A DNA stretch of 64,000 bases, from the NCBI GenBank assembly GCA_004794785.1, contig SJOL01008957.1:226513-290512 (forward strand), given 5' to 3'. A program made the position numbers and the translations under genes. Under the pieces are notes generated by a model. That model ran no database searches. It was not told the origin of the DNA and worked only from the letters and a program-made list of their open reading frames with translations. The stretch comes from Opisthorchis felineus (Eukaryota; Platyhelminthes; Trematoda; Opisthorchiida; Opisthorchiidae). This document shows positions 48,066-60,398 of this stretch, piece by piece (positions within the stretch are counted from its first letter, which is position 1; the number at the start of each line of letters is the position of its first letter).

Positions 48066-48289
48066 ACAACCTTATGAGTGGTGTATTACGTCTCCTCATA
48101 CCTCTTCAGGCATTGGGGCGCGGATCTCTGCACAGCGTGCACATCTCATTGCTGCAATGGTCCCTTTATCTAACGCTTCACCATGTTATAACTCTCACTT
48201 TGAAACGGCTGTGTGATAGTGTGCAGCTCTCGACAGCATTAGTCTATTTGTCCGCTTTTCAATTGGGATTTCGTTCTGTAATAAAAAAT

Positions 48290-48485
48290 AATATATGCTG
48301 AAAAGCCGAGAAGCACTGTACAACTGTTTCATCCCTCTCGAGAAGCATCAGCAGCAGTGCGCATCTCAGGAAACTCCAGGGAGTTTCGAACCTGCGATTA
48401 TCTCCTGACTGGTAGTTTGAACAGTTAATCGTTCGACCACGAGCGGCTGATCAGCAGTGTGATTAACTCCACTGGTCAACCACTA
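48290..48485 (-). mobile_element. tRNA-derived SINE-like element
   Basis: Minus-strand copy. It has an A-box region resembling GTGGTCGAACGATTAACTG, a B-box-like GCAGGTTCGAAACTCC, then TTTCCTGAGATGCGCACTGC and CAGTGCTTCTCGGCTTTTCAG. The AT-rich stretch at 48490-48550 lies just outside its 5' end. Confidence 0.65.
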
Positions 48486-48735
48486 TTTAATTTATGAATT
48501 TATGTTTTATTGTTAATTAATTAATTGATTAATTGTTTATTTATTTAGTCAGACGGTATTGGCTCGGTTTTGTCGAAATTCTAAAAGAGAGAGAGCAATG
48601 TACCTGCGTGCTTGATAATGGTTGTCGGCCTGTTCCGACCTCATTCTACACGAGTGATATATAAGAGTTGGGTAAATCTGTTCTCTCTTTGGCGCTAGAC
48701 AAATGTGAATGTTGAAATGAGATATCCAAGCACAC

Positions 48736-48819
48736 CTGGCACCAAATAAAAAAGCCCATTGATTCAGTAGACCCGGTGTGAATATGATATTCGTGTGGCG
48801 TTAAATCTGAACAACTTAG
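48736..48819 (-). CDS. Candidate internal exon
   Basis: Bracketed by a possible acceptor (GACATCGAG) and donor GTGTGC. 28 codons in phase 0, containing SDLTPHEYHIHTGSTES. No partner found. Confidence 0.27.
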
Positions 48820-49518
48820 CTCGATGTCATAGAGCACCCAGATTTATGAACTTTCTGATGACTGCAGATTGCAAGACAGACGTTCGCCAACGGCAGCAGA
48901 ATACCGCCACTAGATGCTCAGTATGTTTATCGCCTTCCTAGCAGTGAGGCAATACTATGGATGTTGGACAAACCGTTTTAACAGGATCCAGGTCTCCATA
49001 TGTGGTAGTTAGTGTTCACTAAAGGATGCACAGAGTGTTCAAGTTATTAAATTGGTGTCTGAATGATTGAGATAATGATATTGCATGCGGGAGTCCTCAA
49101 CTTACTGGAGGGCGCAAAATAGCCGGTGCTGTGCATCAGCTTCATATACACACGTCAAGTTTCACTTAAGTGTTTGTCAGTGGCTGTTTTTTTAATGTTC
49201 TGTCACTCGACATTCTGTAGTCTCATTCGTTATAGAGTGACCTCACTTACATGACAGTTGCAATCTGTGTTCGTCTTGTCACATGATTAAAATGGCCTAG
49301 GAAAATATCTAGCACTACCTGAATCGTCTTGCCTAAGTTTTGGGGGTTAAAGCGCAACACTTGGATTAGGAGGGCGGTGTTGTTTAATTATGTGGATAAG
49401 TCACATGATTATCAGTGATCATTTTGATAGCTGAGCATTACTGTGCCCTCCTATGTTCACAAGTAGTTCGTATCTAGCCTCTTGAGGAATCTGTGTTGGA
49501 TTCGCCCTGTCGAAGCAG

Positions 49519-49711
49519 AATGAAAACAAGTGGCACGTTGATCCCCCAGGATAATCCTGCCAAATACTGCACTCCAGAAGAAATTTCATGGTCCCATCAG
49601 GTTATAATGAAATTCCGTTGTTCCCCACATCACAGGTGTGACCTTCGGCTCTATGATGGTGATTTTCCACTTGGGCTCAACATAAAGGTGGTGGCATACA
49701 GCCAGGAGTGA
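49519..49711 (+). CDS. Candidate last exon, product unknown
   Basis: An acceptor (CCTGTCGAAGCAG) opens a 64-codon frame ending in TGA. It contains KYCTPEEISWSHQVIMKF, then CDLRLYDGDFPLGLNIKVV. An internal donor (GTGTGA near 49637) is possible. No domain recognised. Confidence 0.45.
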
Positions 49712-50440
49712 TCGTACAGGTAAATGAAAAAAATTACGACTACCCTTTGAATGTTCTAGCCCGGATATTCCATAAAGTTAAAGTGTTTCACCTAGAAAGG
49801 TTTGTCACACCATTTCTTCTGAATATTGCTTTTCCACTTCTTGCTCAACAAACTTAATTTCTATCATGAGTTTTCCTAGCTGGATTAACAAGCACGCAAG
49901 ATTTCCCCTTTTGCATGGACACAGCGTGCATTCCCACGACAAAACGTCTTTGAGGACACAAAATTTCTCCTCAGTTCCGGCGAAAGAGGACCAATGTGTT
50001 TAAGGTGTCTCTCACGGTTTCGGTTCATGGAGAATTTTCACTCCTTTCCAGCAGCTCTTGTCCTGGCGTGACAGATTTGTTTAGTTCGACCAGACCTGGT
50101 CGCTCCCGATGATTGAACTCTTTTTATTCATGTAGCGGAAGCAGGATAACCGGTGTAGAGTGGATGGGTAGATGAACAGATAACTGTACTTATGACTGCT
50201 AATAATGAGTCGCTGTCACCTAACTGGGAAAAAAAATTCCAGTTTTGTGCTCAACCGATATCTTTGGCTGTTAGCTATCATTGAAGTGTTTAATGGAATG
50301 TAGCAAACTAGCTCAGAAGAATCGTCCCCCCCCAAGGGGGTAGTGAGCATAGAACTGCATCAGATGTGTGACACTAGAGGAAAAACAACAAGTAGTCGAA
50401 GTAGTGGAGACGGTAAATCTGAATAAACATATTCGTTTGT
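49712..50440. other. No supported gene
   Basis: No coding exon seen. A short C-run/G-run hairpin (CCCCCCCCAAGGGGG) lies at about 50327-50341. Confidence 0.4.
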
Positions 50441-50442
50441 GC

Positions 50443-50615
50443 TCGTGACAGGACGGTTAGGTGTTCAAACTACTAGCCGGAAGCTCGCGGGTTCGAGACT
50501 CCCTTGAGTTTCGTGAGCTGCGCACTACAGATAATTACGAATCAGTGTACAATGCTTCTCGGCTTTGCAGCATATATTGACTTCACTTGGAGAACGGAAT
50601 CTCCATCAAGGCATA
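50443..50615 (+). mobile_element. tRNA-derived SINE-like element with intact B-box
   Basis: Contains GCGGGTTCGAGACTCC, a perfect match to the RNA polymerase III B-box consensus. It is preceded by GGACGGTTAGGTG and followed by the family tail (TTTCGTGAGCTGCGCAC, then ACAATGCTTCTCGGC). Confidence 0.65.
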
Positions 50616-51122
50616 CTCTATCTGTGCAAAAAATTACCCGTAAATACCTGACTCTTGATTGGGCACTAATGTACATTTTGTGATTGTTTTCTGTTGACCA
50701 CATAATTCTTTTTCCTAGATAGGTTCTGATTAGCCTCAGTTTGGACGAGATCACTTTCTACAGAAGGCGATTTCGATCAGCTACTACAACTGTCTCTCTA
50801 TGCTTAATTAACCAAGGTGACTACGGAACCAAAATTGTGTCACGGTGAAACAACCCTTGCAAGTTCATCTCCCTGAATACTTAATAATGGGCTAAGCTTG
50901 TGCGGTAGCCAGCGGGTGTGAGATGGGTTGTGATGTTCTAACGTAGTACATCCACATCCAGCTTTCCGACCTCTACCAGGTTTACGAACTTTTGGTGGCA
51001 GATTTGCGTACTGAAAACCTCTGCATTAAAAAAGTCGACAAACACAATCTGACCTCCCCTAACTGATATCGTGCCGCTACTGTCTAAATTCGATCATGAA
51101 CACAATACAGACTATTAACCGA

Positions 51123-51508
51123 CTAACGCCATAAAACTTTTTGCCACCGTGTTGACAGATTACCGTGTTCATTGTCTACCGTATATCGTATTTTGCAGGG
51201 GGGTGTAAATAATACACCTGGACGTCTGACCGTGATTATATACAGCTTTGGCCAGACATTTTCGTGATCTGTATGACCTCCCACTGTCTGGCCCGCGTAC
51301 TCACAACAGGATAATCTGTACGACTGAGGATTGGCACTCAAAGTTTTGATCATTGTTCCAGCACCACCCCCACCCCGCCCCACTTGAAGTATATCCGCTC
51401 CTAACTTGTTGACAATGACCAGATAAATGAGATTGATTTTGTCTAGATGGGAAGGGGTGGTAACATCCGTTTCGTTGGCACACAATTTTACACATGCGGG
51501 ATCGTGGT
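51123..51508 (-). CDS. Long last exon, product unknown
   Basis: A 127-codon open frame from a possible acceptor (TTGAATGTGAG) to TAG at 51123, one of the longest coding-like stretches in the window. It contains LDKINLIYLVIVNKLGADI, a Gly run (RGGGGAGTM), LSCCEYAGQTVGGHTDHEN and a basic end (RWQKVLWR). The cysteines and N-x-T site suggest an extracellular protein, but this is a guess. Confidence 0.5.
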
Positions 51509-51554
51509 CTCACATTCAAGGCGTCATGCAGCCACGAAGCAAACCCATTAGGAT

Positions 51555-51908
51555 ATGGGACCGCAAAAAATTGTCACATGGGCTGAACGAATGACCCAGA
51601 CAGAATGTCTTGCATATGAGAGACAGTGTACGTACTTGATAAAGTCCCAGTTGTGTACGAAATCAGGATATATATGGATGTACATGAATTCAAGAGAGAA
51701 CTTGCCCAGTCGGACATCCAAATGTCCACAAACAAACAAGGTTAAATTGTAAGTGTTTTTAAGTAAAGCCCTTCGAGTAAATAGTGGAAAGGTTTGATCG
51801 AACGTATTTGAACGAATGTGTTTTATGCACACTTAGAGCAGCAGTGCAAACAAAACGAGGTCAGTCAACAGTTCAACTTCTTTTAAAGTATCAAAAGATG
51901 TCGACTAA
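51555..51908 (+). CDS. Two-exon gene, product unknown
   Basis: Exon 1 (51555-51748) begins with ATG, contains WAERMTQTECLAYERQC, YMNSRENLPSRTSKC and other Cys, and ends at a perfect donor GTAAGT in phase 2. Exon 2 (51842-51908) follows the acceptor CTTAGAGCAG in matching phase and ends KVSKDVD. About 86 residues. The opposite strand is also open across exon 1 (51548-51832) but lacks splice support. Confidence 0.45.
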
Positions 51909-52212
51909 AAAGGCATTAATCTGTAACAATCTTTCCGTGCCTAGCCGCGGTTCCACCCGAAGGAAGCACGAAGGCAGAGGTACTAACAGGTTGCTCAAGC
52001 CCGGATAGTAGTCGAGACTCCAAAGTTGCAGTCGAACAGTGGTACTTCCGGTCAATAAGTTCTCACCTTAACCTTCAAGCCATCTCCAGCTCTGTTTCGA
52101 TTATTATTTCAGGTAATTTGCCAGAGATTTCTTTTTCAGAACCATAGATAACCTGAGTCATTCCTGGGAGCACGTGGATAGCCGACCACTTTCGGTATCA
52201 TGAGATTTCCCT

Positions 52213-53184
52213 TCAGAAGCAACGTGGCTTATAATTGGGACATTCTACGCAACTCAGCATAGTGAAAAATACGGCCGGGAAAAAACACAAACGAATGAGA
52301 CTGCCCTTCACCTTATCTGTGTATCCCGGTTTGTCGTAAGTGGCCCATGGAAGTACGTGAAGACTTGACATTTCTTTCATGAGGCCGACATTGAAGTTCC
52401 TATGCAAATAGGCCTACCCCGCAACATTTACACCAAATCCTTTCTCGTAAAAGCTATTTTATTGCATTTACTCTGCAGGCATTGGAACGTCGCGGCGGTG
52501 AACAGCTGAAATGCCTTCATCCCTTTGATTTGTACTTGCTGCATTGCTGTTTGGCTCTCCAACTGTTCATGCGCATTTAACGGTTTGCTTGAATTCCTGA
52601 ACCCTTCCTACTCAAGGTGATCAGACTCCTTTATTCTATTTTTAGTGTCTTACAAACATCAAGAATGCATTCATTGTCTTGGCTTCTAGTATATCGAGTT
52701 GCGAGATTACGGAGCCAGCCTCTCCTTTCTTATTCAAATATACGCTTCCTCCGAAGTCGTCCATAGGACTTAACTCATCATAGCTACATGCGTTTGCAAG
52801 GTAAGTTGTGAGATGGTCTACCTCCAACAATATGAGGCTGTTCTTTCATATTTTTGTTACTAGTTCAGAAAGTTTTATTGGCCTTGTCAGTGTGAGCTCG
52901 ACATCAAGCCAATCACTCGTAAATTTTGCCAACATGTTTCTCGAATGGATGACGTCACTGTTACCTTTTCCCGTTTTCCTTCCAGTGAACAGTTGGTCTG
53001 TCGACTGTGACCATAGTGTACGGGGGTGAACCACTCGACGTGAGTGGGGCGGCGTTTTGAGCAGGAGAGGTGTGAAGTTTGACGGAACTGATAAGTGCTA
53101 TCAGTTTCATTCTCACTCCCACCATACCCATTCGCTGCACACAAGGTTGCTGGAGGATTCTCCAGTGAGCGGAGTACGTTAATG
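52213..53184 (-). CDS. Compact multi-exon gene, product unknown
   Basis: Minus-strand exons 53117-53184, 52861-53033, 52654-52821, 52432-52607 and 52213-52399 are joined in matching phases (1, 0, 0, 2). Introns are only 83, 39, 46 and 32 bp, all GT-AG. The chain encodes about 220 residues including VIHSRNMLAKFTSDWLDVEL, DELSPMDDFGGSVYLNKKG, EQLESQTAMQQVQIKGMKAF and MKEMSSLHVLPWATYDKPGY. The 5' end is missing. A 60-bp final intron (donor GTGAAG) giving a shorter C-terminus is possible. I recognise no domain. Tiny introns contrast with the kilobase introns elsewhere in the window. Confidence 0.65.
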
Positions 53185-53929
53185 CTCAATTTGAAGATTC
53201 ACAGCTGGGAAGGGCAAGGTCCGGGATCAATTCACTTAACTAATGACATTTTTGATAAGACCCCTCATTGGCCAACCATCTTCCATGCGAGAGAACAACT
53301 AGGATCTCTTCTCCTACAAGGTACTAAACCTCAGACTGATGATTGTTGTTTGCCACAATGCCTCCCACTTTAAAGCTTGCTTACGTAGTTAAGCCTAATT
53401 ATTAGTAACAATTTTGTTAGCATTAATTTTGCTTTCATATTTGTGACACTAAACTTGCTGATCGAATTCAGAACGTTATCAGATAACTACCCAACGAGTT
53501 TCAAATTCTGAAATTTGGACTTGAAGGCAAATTTAAGCTCATTCCTCTTTCTGTTGACAGTGCCAAGATATTCTGCGAAGTGCTTCATCGTAAACCGCAT
53601 ATTCACTCTATTTTGGTTTGGACGATGACGATCGGCTACTCCTCGCTAATCAAGCGATGTCACGCTTGGTATGGCCGTATTTAATTGTTAATGAGCCACG
53701 GATCAATAGTGATAACTAAAAGTAGGGCTAACTTATTAGGATTGGGAACTCAGTTGTAGTCCGGCTGATGCCTCCATCTCATGGAAAAGTCTCAACCCCA
53801 TTTCCCATAGAGGTTTACGCGGAATACTAACCGTCTCTGCTCGATTGTACATGAGTAGCCCTTAGTCGCGACCAGTTTGTCTCACCTTTTGAGGGTTGTG
53901 ATCAGACAAGTCCATGGCCCAGACATTAG

Positions 53930-55184
53930 CCATTTGTGTCCACGTCTCAGGCTGAGATTCAGTCTATTCCTCGTTTGCATCAGGTTAGTTGACTCGTCTA
54001 ATATAGGCGGCCTGGAGGCTTATGACAAAGGTAGACGGGCCGTCCCAAGGAACGCGAATAAACATGACTTTGCTGTTGGTGCACATCTTCGAGTCAAACT
54101 ACACAACCAACGAGTAACAAAACTCCTCCACTGAGTTGGTTTATCCTCCAGAAGGATATGATTTAATTGGATAGAAAACTACCTCGAAATATGCAACAAA
54201 GATCTGAGGGCCCTCCGAAGGAAAGCGATAACTTTTGTATGGTACGCTGTCAATCTTGCAACTCTCCCTGTTGTGGTCTATTCCAGGTAAGGACCGTTTT
54301 TGTCCAAAAATTACTCTTGTATGATTTGAAAACCCTTAAAAATTCGATACACCGTCGGCTTTTTGGTTGATGTTACGACTGTTGTCTGGACAATACCAAC
54401 CTCTCAGGCGCAGTCCCTGGTGTGCTGCGTCCACATATGTAACTGAAAGAGCGCGGAACGTGAGATATGTACGTACGATACCATAGACAGACATGATTTC
54501 ACCAACAACTTGTAATAGTGTGGCCCAAGTATTCCCTCCATACTGAGACCTAATAAGCACGCAACCTGGTCCAGTCGGATTATTGATGGTGGTGATAATT
54601 CAGGCACTCACACCAGAGATGATTTCAGATGATTTTGGTCGTTACAGTAGATATAGTGTCCCTTTGGACTAACTTCTCTGTTCTGTTTCCAAACTCGAAA
54701 CATCACCCAAGGTATGTCCTCGAGTGATATGCCGATACCAACGACCGGTGGAAGCACATTAAGTTAGTGTCGACCGCGGTAACACATGTTGTGACGATCC
54801 TATGTTTTCTTGCCATTTGATGAATCGGGGCGCTTTTTCACGGAGAGGAAAGGTGGTGATACTTACAGACTGTGTGGTCCAAATGCAACTGACGCTTCCG
54901 TTTCGGCACACTATAGCTTTTTAATGAATCGGATACTGGACCCATGAGGAAACGGAAGAAGCTGAAAGTTCTTCAAAGAAGAGGTGCTGGGAAAGTGCAT
55001 TGACAAATGACACTGGAAAACTGGTTCACTCCATCATACAAGAAAAAGAAAATTTTACATACATCTTTAATAACAGTTTGGATATTGTGCATGACACTAC
55101 CCAGCCATTGCCCATCCCAATCATTTTCCCTTCATATTGTAAACAACTGCTCATCAGAGCCAGTTTTGCTTGTTTTCTATCGAG
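53930..55184 (+). CDS. Candidate extracellular gene (CUB-like and protease-like exons), structure unresolved
   Basis: Several exons have good sites: 53930-53983 (donor GTTAGT), 54007 to about 54114, a piece ending at 54288 (donor GTAAGG), 54408-54459 (acceptor CCTCTCAG, donor GTGAGA), 54519 to about 54630, and about 54983-55184. Exon 54007 encodes KVDGPSQGTRINMTLLLVHI, which recalls a CUB domain strand. Exon 54519 encodes CGPSIPSILRPNKH then SSRIIDGGD, resembling the pre-activation Cys and cleavage site of trypsin-like proteases. I did not find catalytic His, Asp or Ser motifs, and phases do not match across all joins. Confidence 0.35.
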
Positions 55185-55257
55185 GTCGTAACATACAGGG
55201 CTTGCGGAATACCACTCTTGGAGAATGAATCATTAGGAGCGACATGCGGGTCGAAAA

Positions 55258-56362
55258 TTAGCCTTCCAAATGTATAAACAAGTTAACTGTTGTGTGTTCG
55301 CCTTTCGGGCGACTGGGCCATTTGATCATTAACCTAGTCAGTCGAATACCATCCCTTTGAAAATGACCATAATTCCAAGCCAGAACTTTGTTGTACGATG
55401 GGTGGGAAGGGAGTGCGGGAGGAGGCCAGTGAGTGAAGAACTGCAAGGCCAAATGGTGCTTCTCGGTTGCCCAGGCCAAAGAACGGAGTTTATTTGAGGT
55501 TTCTCACCTTAAGGCCTTTGACTCAAAAGTCTGACCCACAAGGCAGTGGGAGGATGTAGGGTTTTGTTCAGGGACCATGCCCGGAGCCAATGACTCAATA
55601 GTTTGACCCACTTGGTTGCAGGGGGCAGGCATGGCCCGAGTGCGCAAGAGTAAGGCATTACTGTCTCACTCCTAGTGCAGCTGCGCGCAACAGGTGCCTT
55701 TTGAGCAGCACCAGACTCTGGTTTTGAAAGTATTTCGACCGTACTGAATAGTGCGCCGGCGGTCACGGTCAACCGTTGGGCGATCGGAGTGTGCGGTTTT
55801 TGGAGCCGACCTTTCCCAACCCGTCCCTCCTCGGGGGAAGGCAGCATCGCTGCTTCCATAAATATGGACATGCTGGTCGCCTGGGGGAAACGCCTTACTG
55901 CCTTCACACGCCTATCGCAGAGGACAGTACGACTTTACCTCCAGACCGCCTCCTAGCACAATTACTTGCAGTACGGGGACTCGCCATTCTTCGTCGGGCT
56001 GGTCCCCATTGGTTGAACCTTTAGGAAGTGAGTTCCAGCCAGTTTAGCCCCCAGGATCATTGCAGCACAGGAGCCCGACCACCACGAGAAGGTGACAGCC
56101 TTAGGTCGGGTAGAACTTTGTTAAGCAGTAGGCGTGAGTAGAGGTCTAACAAAAATAGGAGAACTCCAACTGATTGCTCTAAAAAATACCGCGGCGATAA
56201 GGTGACCGTGTCAGTTAATTCAAACACAGTGGCTGAGCCCAAGTACTGCCTGTACTCAACAAAACTGAAGAGTTCGTGCAACTGAGTTGTGTTGACTTGG
56301 CCACTGTGTAGTTCGATATCGCTGCAGATCGGAGAGGGGAACTGTTTGTGGTTTTTGCACAT
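55258..56362 (-). repeat. GC-rich stretch, probable dispersed element
   Basis: This 1.1 kb is clearly GC-richer than its flanks and carries three long minus-strand frames (73, 132 and 101 codons) broken by stops. The last starts with ATG at 56362. It looks like a single inserted sequence that has decayed. No reverse transcriptase or transposase motif was recognised, so the class is unknown. Confidence 0.35.
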
Positions 56363-56610
56363 CGTTAGAAGCTATGACATTGAGGTACGCTCGAAACTCA
56401 AATTTCACTTTGCAGAGTACAAAGGCATGAAGACTCGTAGGTTTCGAGAGACAACCTTAGTTTGCGAAACACAGTTTGCGAGAGTTTTATTGTCCTGATC
56501 ATCAAAAACGAATAACACCAAAGGTTGTATTTTTTGTAGCGTTTTTTACATATTTGATTTATGGGCTTTTCATGTTTGATTAAAAACACTGCGCTTATAC
56601 TTCGAATTAG

Positions 56611-59600
56611 ATTTCACGATCTTTCGGGAACCCATGATACCGACCAAAGTGGTCGATTTATCCAGTTCATTCTAGAAGGACGAGAATATCTGTACGGCTG
56701 TTGCATCTGTTTTACGGATGGTCAACAGTGCACGGACCAAGAGTCTCCAGAGCGTTTCGGACCCTCAACTAACCGGATGTAAGTGGACAACTACCATTGG
56801 ACCTCGGCTGTTGTGAATAATTTTCACTTAGACAAGATGTGTAATCACCTACACTTCGCTCGCGCACTTCACGTTGTGTGAGCTAGCACTGACTGGCGTT
56901 CTGAATCATGATGTATCGCATGCGGCTTGTGAAATGTTTTCTTTCCAGGTTATGTTACTTATATTTTGAAAGTAGTGGGGATATGAGGACACTCAGATGC
57001 TTCCCGCCCTTCGCTGTTGATGAAACCCAGATCCGAAATTTCAAAATACCCTCAGGCTCACACAGTACAACAAGGTTGTGATATCTTCGGATAGTTTACA
57101 CTTGGTAGACAGTGATTCATGCTGTCGTTGTGACTCGTGTCAAACACAAATTTACAAAAAATAGAGGACCGGTATTCTAATCGTCGAAAATGTACTACAG
57201 CCCCTTCAAATCCACTTCCACGTTTTCACTAAATGTATCTACTGAAGTGAAAGAAACATCATGACTGTTTCAGCAGAAAACGGAACCAACTGATGAAACT
57301 TTTAGTAGATTTAAGGCTGTAAAAGAGATTGCCATGGATGGCTTAGGGTTGATATTCGCGAAACGATTCATGATGTACTGCACAGCATTCTTGTACCTAA
57401 ATTTTTGGCCTTCTGTGTTTTAATGCTTCATTTAAATCGAGATCGTTCCCATATCAGTCTCTTCATCGGAAATATCTTTTGCGCGAACAATCGGGTTACT
57501 TTGGAAAAAGGGTCTTTAAGTGGGACGTCACACTGCGAAATGTGTTGTTGCATTCATTACTTCAGTTTCAATATCTAGTTGTCTCTGTTCATTGGTTGTG
57601 CTGGGTAATCCCAGGTTGGTTGCTCATTTTGTCTGATCAACAGGTTGAACAACCCGTTCCAGCCTGTTATCATACCTAAACAACAACTCCAGCCCCATCC
57701 GTTACGCAATTCATCTGTTGTGTTGCCAACGCTCCCTCCTGTCTCCCGTATGGTATGGTTGCCATGCTAAACATGACGAAACCGACCATCTGGATCCTGC
57801 TTTGCCCATCAGAAAAGCAAAGACCGGTTTAGTCCATGGACAAGACGTCTTATGTCATTCATTGCAGTGAGACCATATGGGAGCGTGCTCTGACCCTTCC
57901 TGTTGACTCAGCAATCGACTGGGATTCAGAACCAAACCCGAAAACCGGCCTTGGCAATCGCAACACGTAAGCAATTCACCGATCATCAGTCACTGTCTTG
58001 TTGTTCAAAACTGACCCCAAAATGTTAGCATCCAGGGGAGCCGTAATGCTTTATCACAATCAGCCAAGCTTATGGGTACAAAAACATTGACATATGCAAT
58101 TAGTATTCTCTGGGAGTAAAGGGATCTACCTGATTGGTTCACATAGTGACTAACTGTGTCTATCAGTTTGCTGTTACTTGGATTGTAAAACCAGATTTCT
58201 TTCAGTATGTGACTGACGAAAAACGAAATGTTAAGCTCTTGCAGCCTATCCCCTCTTTCCGTTCTGTCCAAAAGGTTTGTTTTTTAGTGTTCTTGTGCGG
58301 CCGTTAAAACAGAACAGAATAAAAGAAATTGACTCCAAAACTTAAATGATGTGTACATGTCGATGTGAAACGTTTTGGAACATTTTGAAGATAGTGAAGC
58401 CCAGCGAACTCCTAGGATTCCAAAACGATTTGTGTTGCTTTTAGCGTTCGGTCCTGTTTTGGTTTTCTTGAGAGTCTATAGTTTGTACTAAAATGCCCAC
58501 CTCCTGAAGAGTGAGCACCTCCAAGGTAGCTTCCTTCTTGAAAGTTATCGTTTACTTCAACCTAAGGCAATGCAGCTCTCGACATAAAAGTGCATTTCCT
58601 TGGCAAAAATCTAGTAGTAGACGGTAGAGGAAGAAGACGTGGCAAACATTCGTTTCTATAATTCGACCCCCCTTCAGTCTACCTTTGGACTCTGTCGATT
58701 CTATGGATGTGGTGTTACACTGATGGGTCGTGTACATGCATTTATTGTGGAAGAAACGTCTCAACGACCACATCCTTTTTTGTACTCTGTGGGTGATCTG
58801 GTTAGGCAAGTCACCAGCCCCCTTTTCTCGGGAACGTAGCACACCCATATCACGCCCAAAATTTATGCTAGCTCGATCCACTCCATTTACTTCCTTTACA
58901 GACTTGTCAACCAATGTGTTACACTGGGCAGGTATACTCTTAAAAGGTCTAGACACACGACCTGCCACCAGTGTGATCGAGTGCCTGGAACGTTTATCAG
59001 TGGGATGTTTCTTCAGTACGGCCCATGAAACGTTAGCTACAGTGAGTCATTATCCACGATAGCTAGTGAAATGCGTTACCAAATATCCTGAGGAATTTGG
59101 CTTTGACTAGTTACCTTAAAGTAGCTCAACCACTATCAGCATCCTCAATACAGTTTTTGCAGCGGGATTTCATTTGATGGTTTCAGCATGCAGCAAGTTT
59201 CGATATCAGAGGACATAGTTATGTCGTTGGAGAAATTATGTCGTAGAATGACTGCTTTGGAGGATCTTGGTATTATCAAGGCTTTCAAGGCGGTCAGTGC
59301 GAATGATGACGAGGGATTTTGGCGTCCTCACGAAGGATTACAACTGGAAGTAGTGCGGATAAGGTGCATGCGATTAGTGACTTCCTAAACCGTTCAGCCT
59401 TTTAGTGAATCCACAGGGAGTGGGTTGCACAGACAGCCAGCACACAGATGGTATGCGTCTCTTCACCAGTTAATGTCAGTCAAAACTGTGCAGAACCCAC
59501 TCGAAACAGAACAGTTTCTGTTTTATTTTTATCTTTTATGGCGTGTAGAGTCTATGCTGAGGCTGTTAATGACTCATCGACCCGCAGTGTACCATCTACT

Positions 59601-59643
59601 GCTCCGATACTCTACCGAAATCTTAAGTGCCAAACTGCGCTAA
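56611..59643 (+). CDS. Multi-exon gene, possible DENN-like N-terminal piece, product uncertain
   Basis: Exons 56611-56778 (donor GTAAGT), 57644-57757, 57868-57966 (donor GTAAGC), 58628-58792, 58902-59041 (acceptor TTCCTTTACAG, donor GTGAGT), 59194-59363 and 59448-59643 (stop TAA). Phases match within 56611-57966 and within 58628-59643; one exon is missing between the blocks. The first exon has FIQFILEGREYLYGCCICF, loosely like the first strands of an upstream DENN domain. The last exons are helical (MSLEKLCRRMTALEDLG, then FYLLWRVESMLRLLM), suggesting HEAT-like or other alpha-helical repeats. If DENN-like, it would regulate Rab GTPases, but this is weak. Confidence 0.6.
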
Positions 59644-60398
59644 ATCACCGCTGTCGGACAGAACACGTTAATTAGAACGTTCTCAATAGCAGAGGTTGTT
59701 GCCAACCTTCATTTAGAGCGATTTGCCCTGTCAGGACCCACATGTAGAGAGCTTTCGAGATGAGCAGTGATAGCAGCCTATGCTTTCTTAGTGACCGGAC
59801 GCCACAGGGGTACACGCATAAGCTCTTTCAGAGTGGGCGGGGACTCGATCGTACGATCACTGATTTAAATAGACCATTATAAGTCAGATGATAGTCGAAG
59901 CCTAACAATGTAGTTGGTGACCTGGTGTTGCTTTCATGAATTGGGGCACATCAAGTAACTCGTTTAGTTAGGCGGGCCGTTGATCTGACTGTTATGTCTT
60001 CGTAGACAGAGCCAATTCGATACTGTGCCACCTGCCTCCTTCGGAAGAGTACCTAAAGCGGTCAGCAACAGGGAACAAACTTTGCTGTAACCATTGGGAC
60101 AACAATTCACTCCATCTGCTAGCTGGAAGCAATGTATTCATCAGAACCCTCAGACATATCATTGAAATTTTGTAAAGTTATTCACAACACAAGCTAGGTA
60201 AAATTTTGAGCAGTATTTATTGGAAAAAAATTTTGCGGGTACATACTAATTAGACGAGTGTGGGGCGATAAAAAGCCCAACAGTTTATCACTCTTCCGTA
60301 GATCCCCAAATGTTGCATAAGCCTGATAACTAGGTATACCATGTTGAGTAGGCCTGAACAATTCAAGATGCATCACCTGAGAACGACCGCTCTGAGTC

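Noticed and set aside
47990..48216. Plus-strand frames across the 48 kb repeat as genes
   Set aside because: They run through the hammerhead repeat unit, which recurs elsewhere without keeping the frame.
50327..50341. C-run/G-run as a terminator-like hairpin
   Set aside because: Intrinsic terminators are not used in animal nuclear genes, and no coding region ends nearby.
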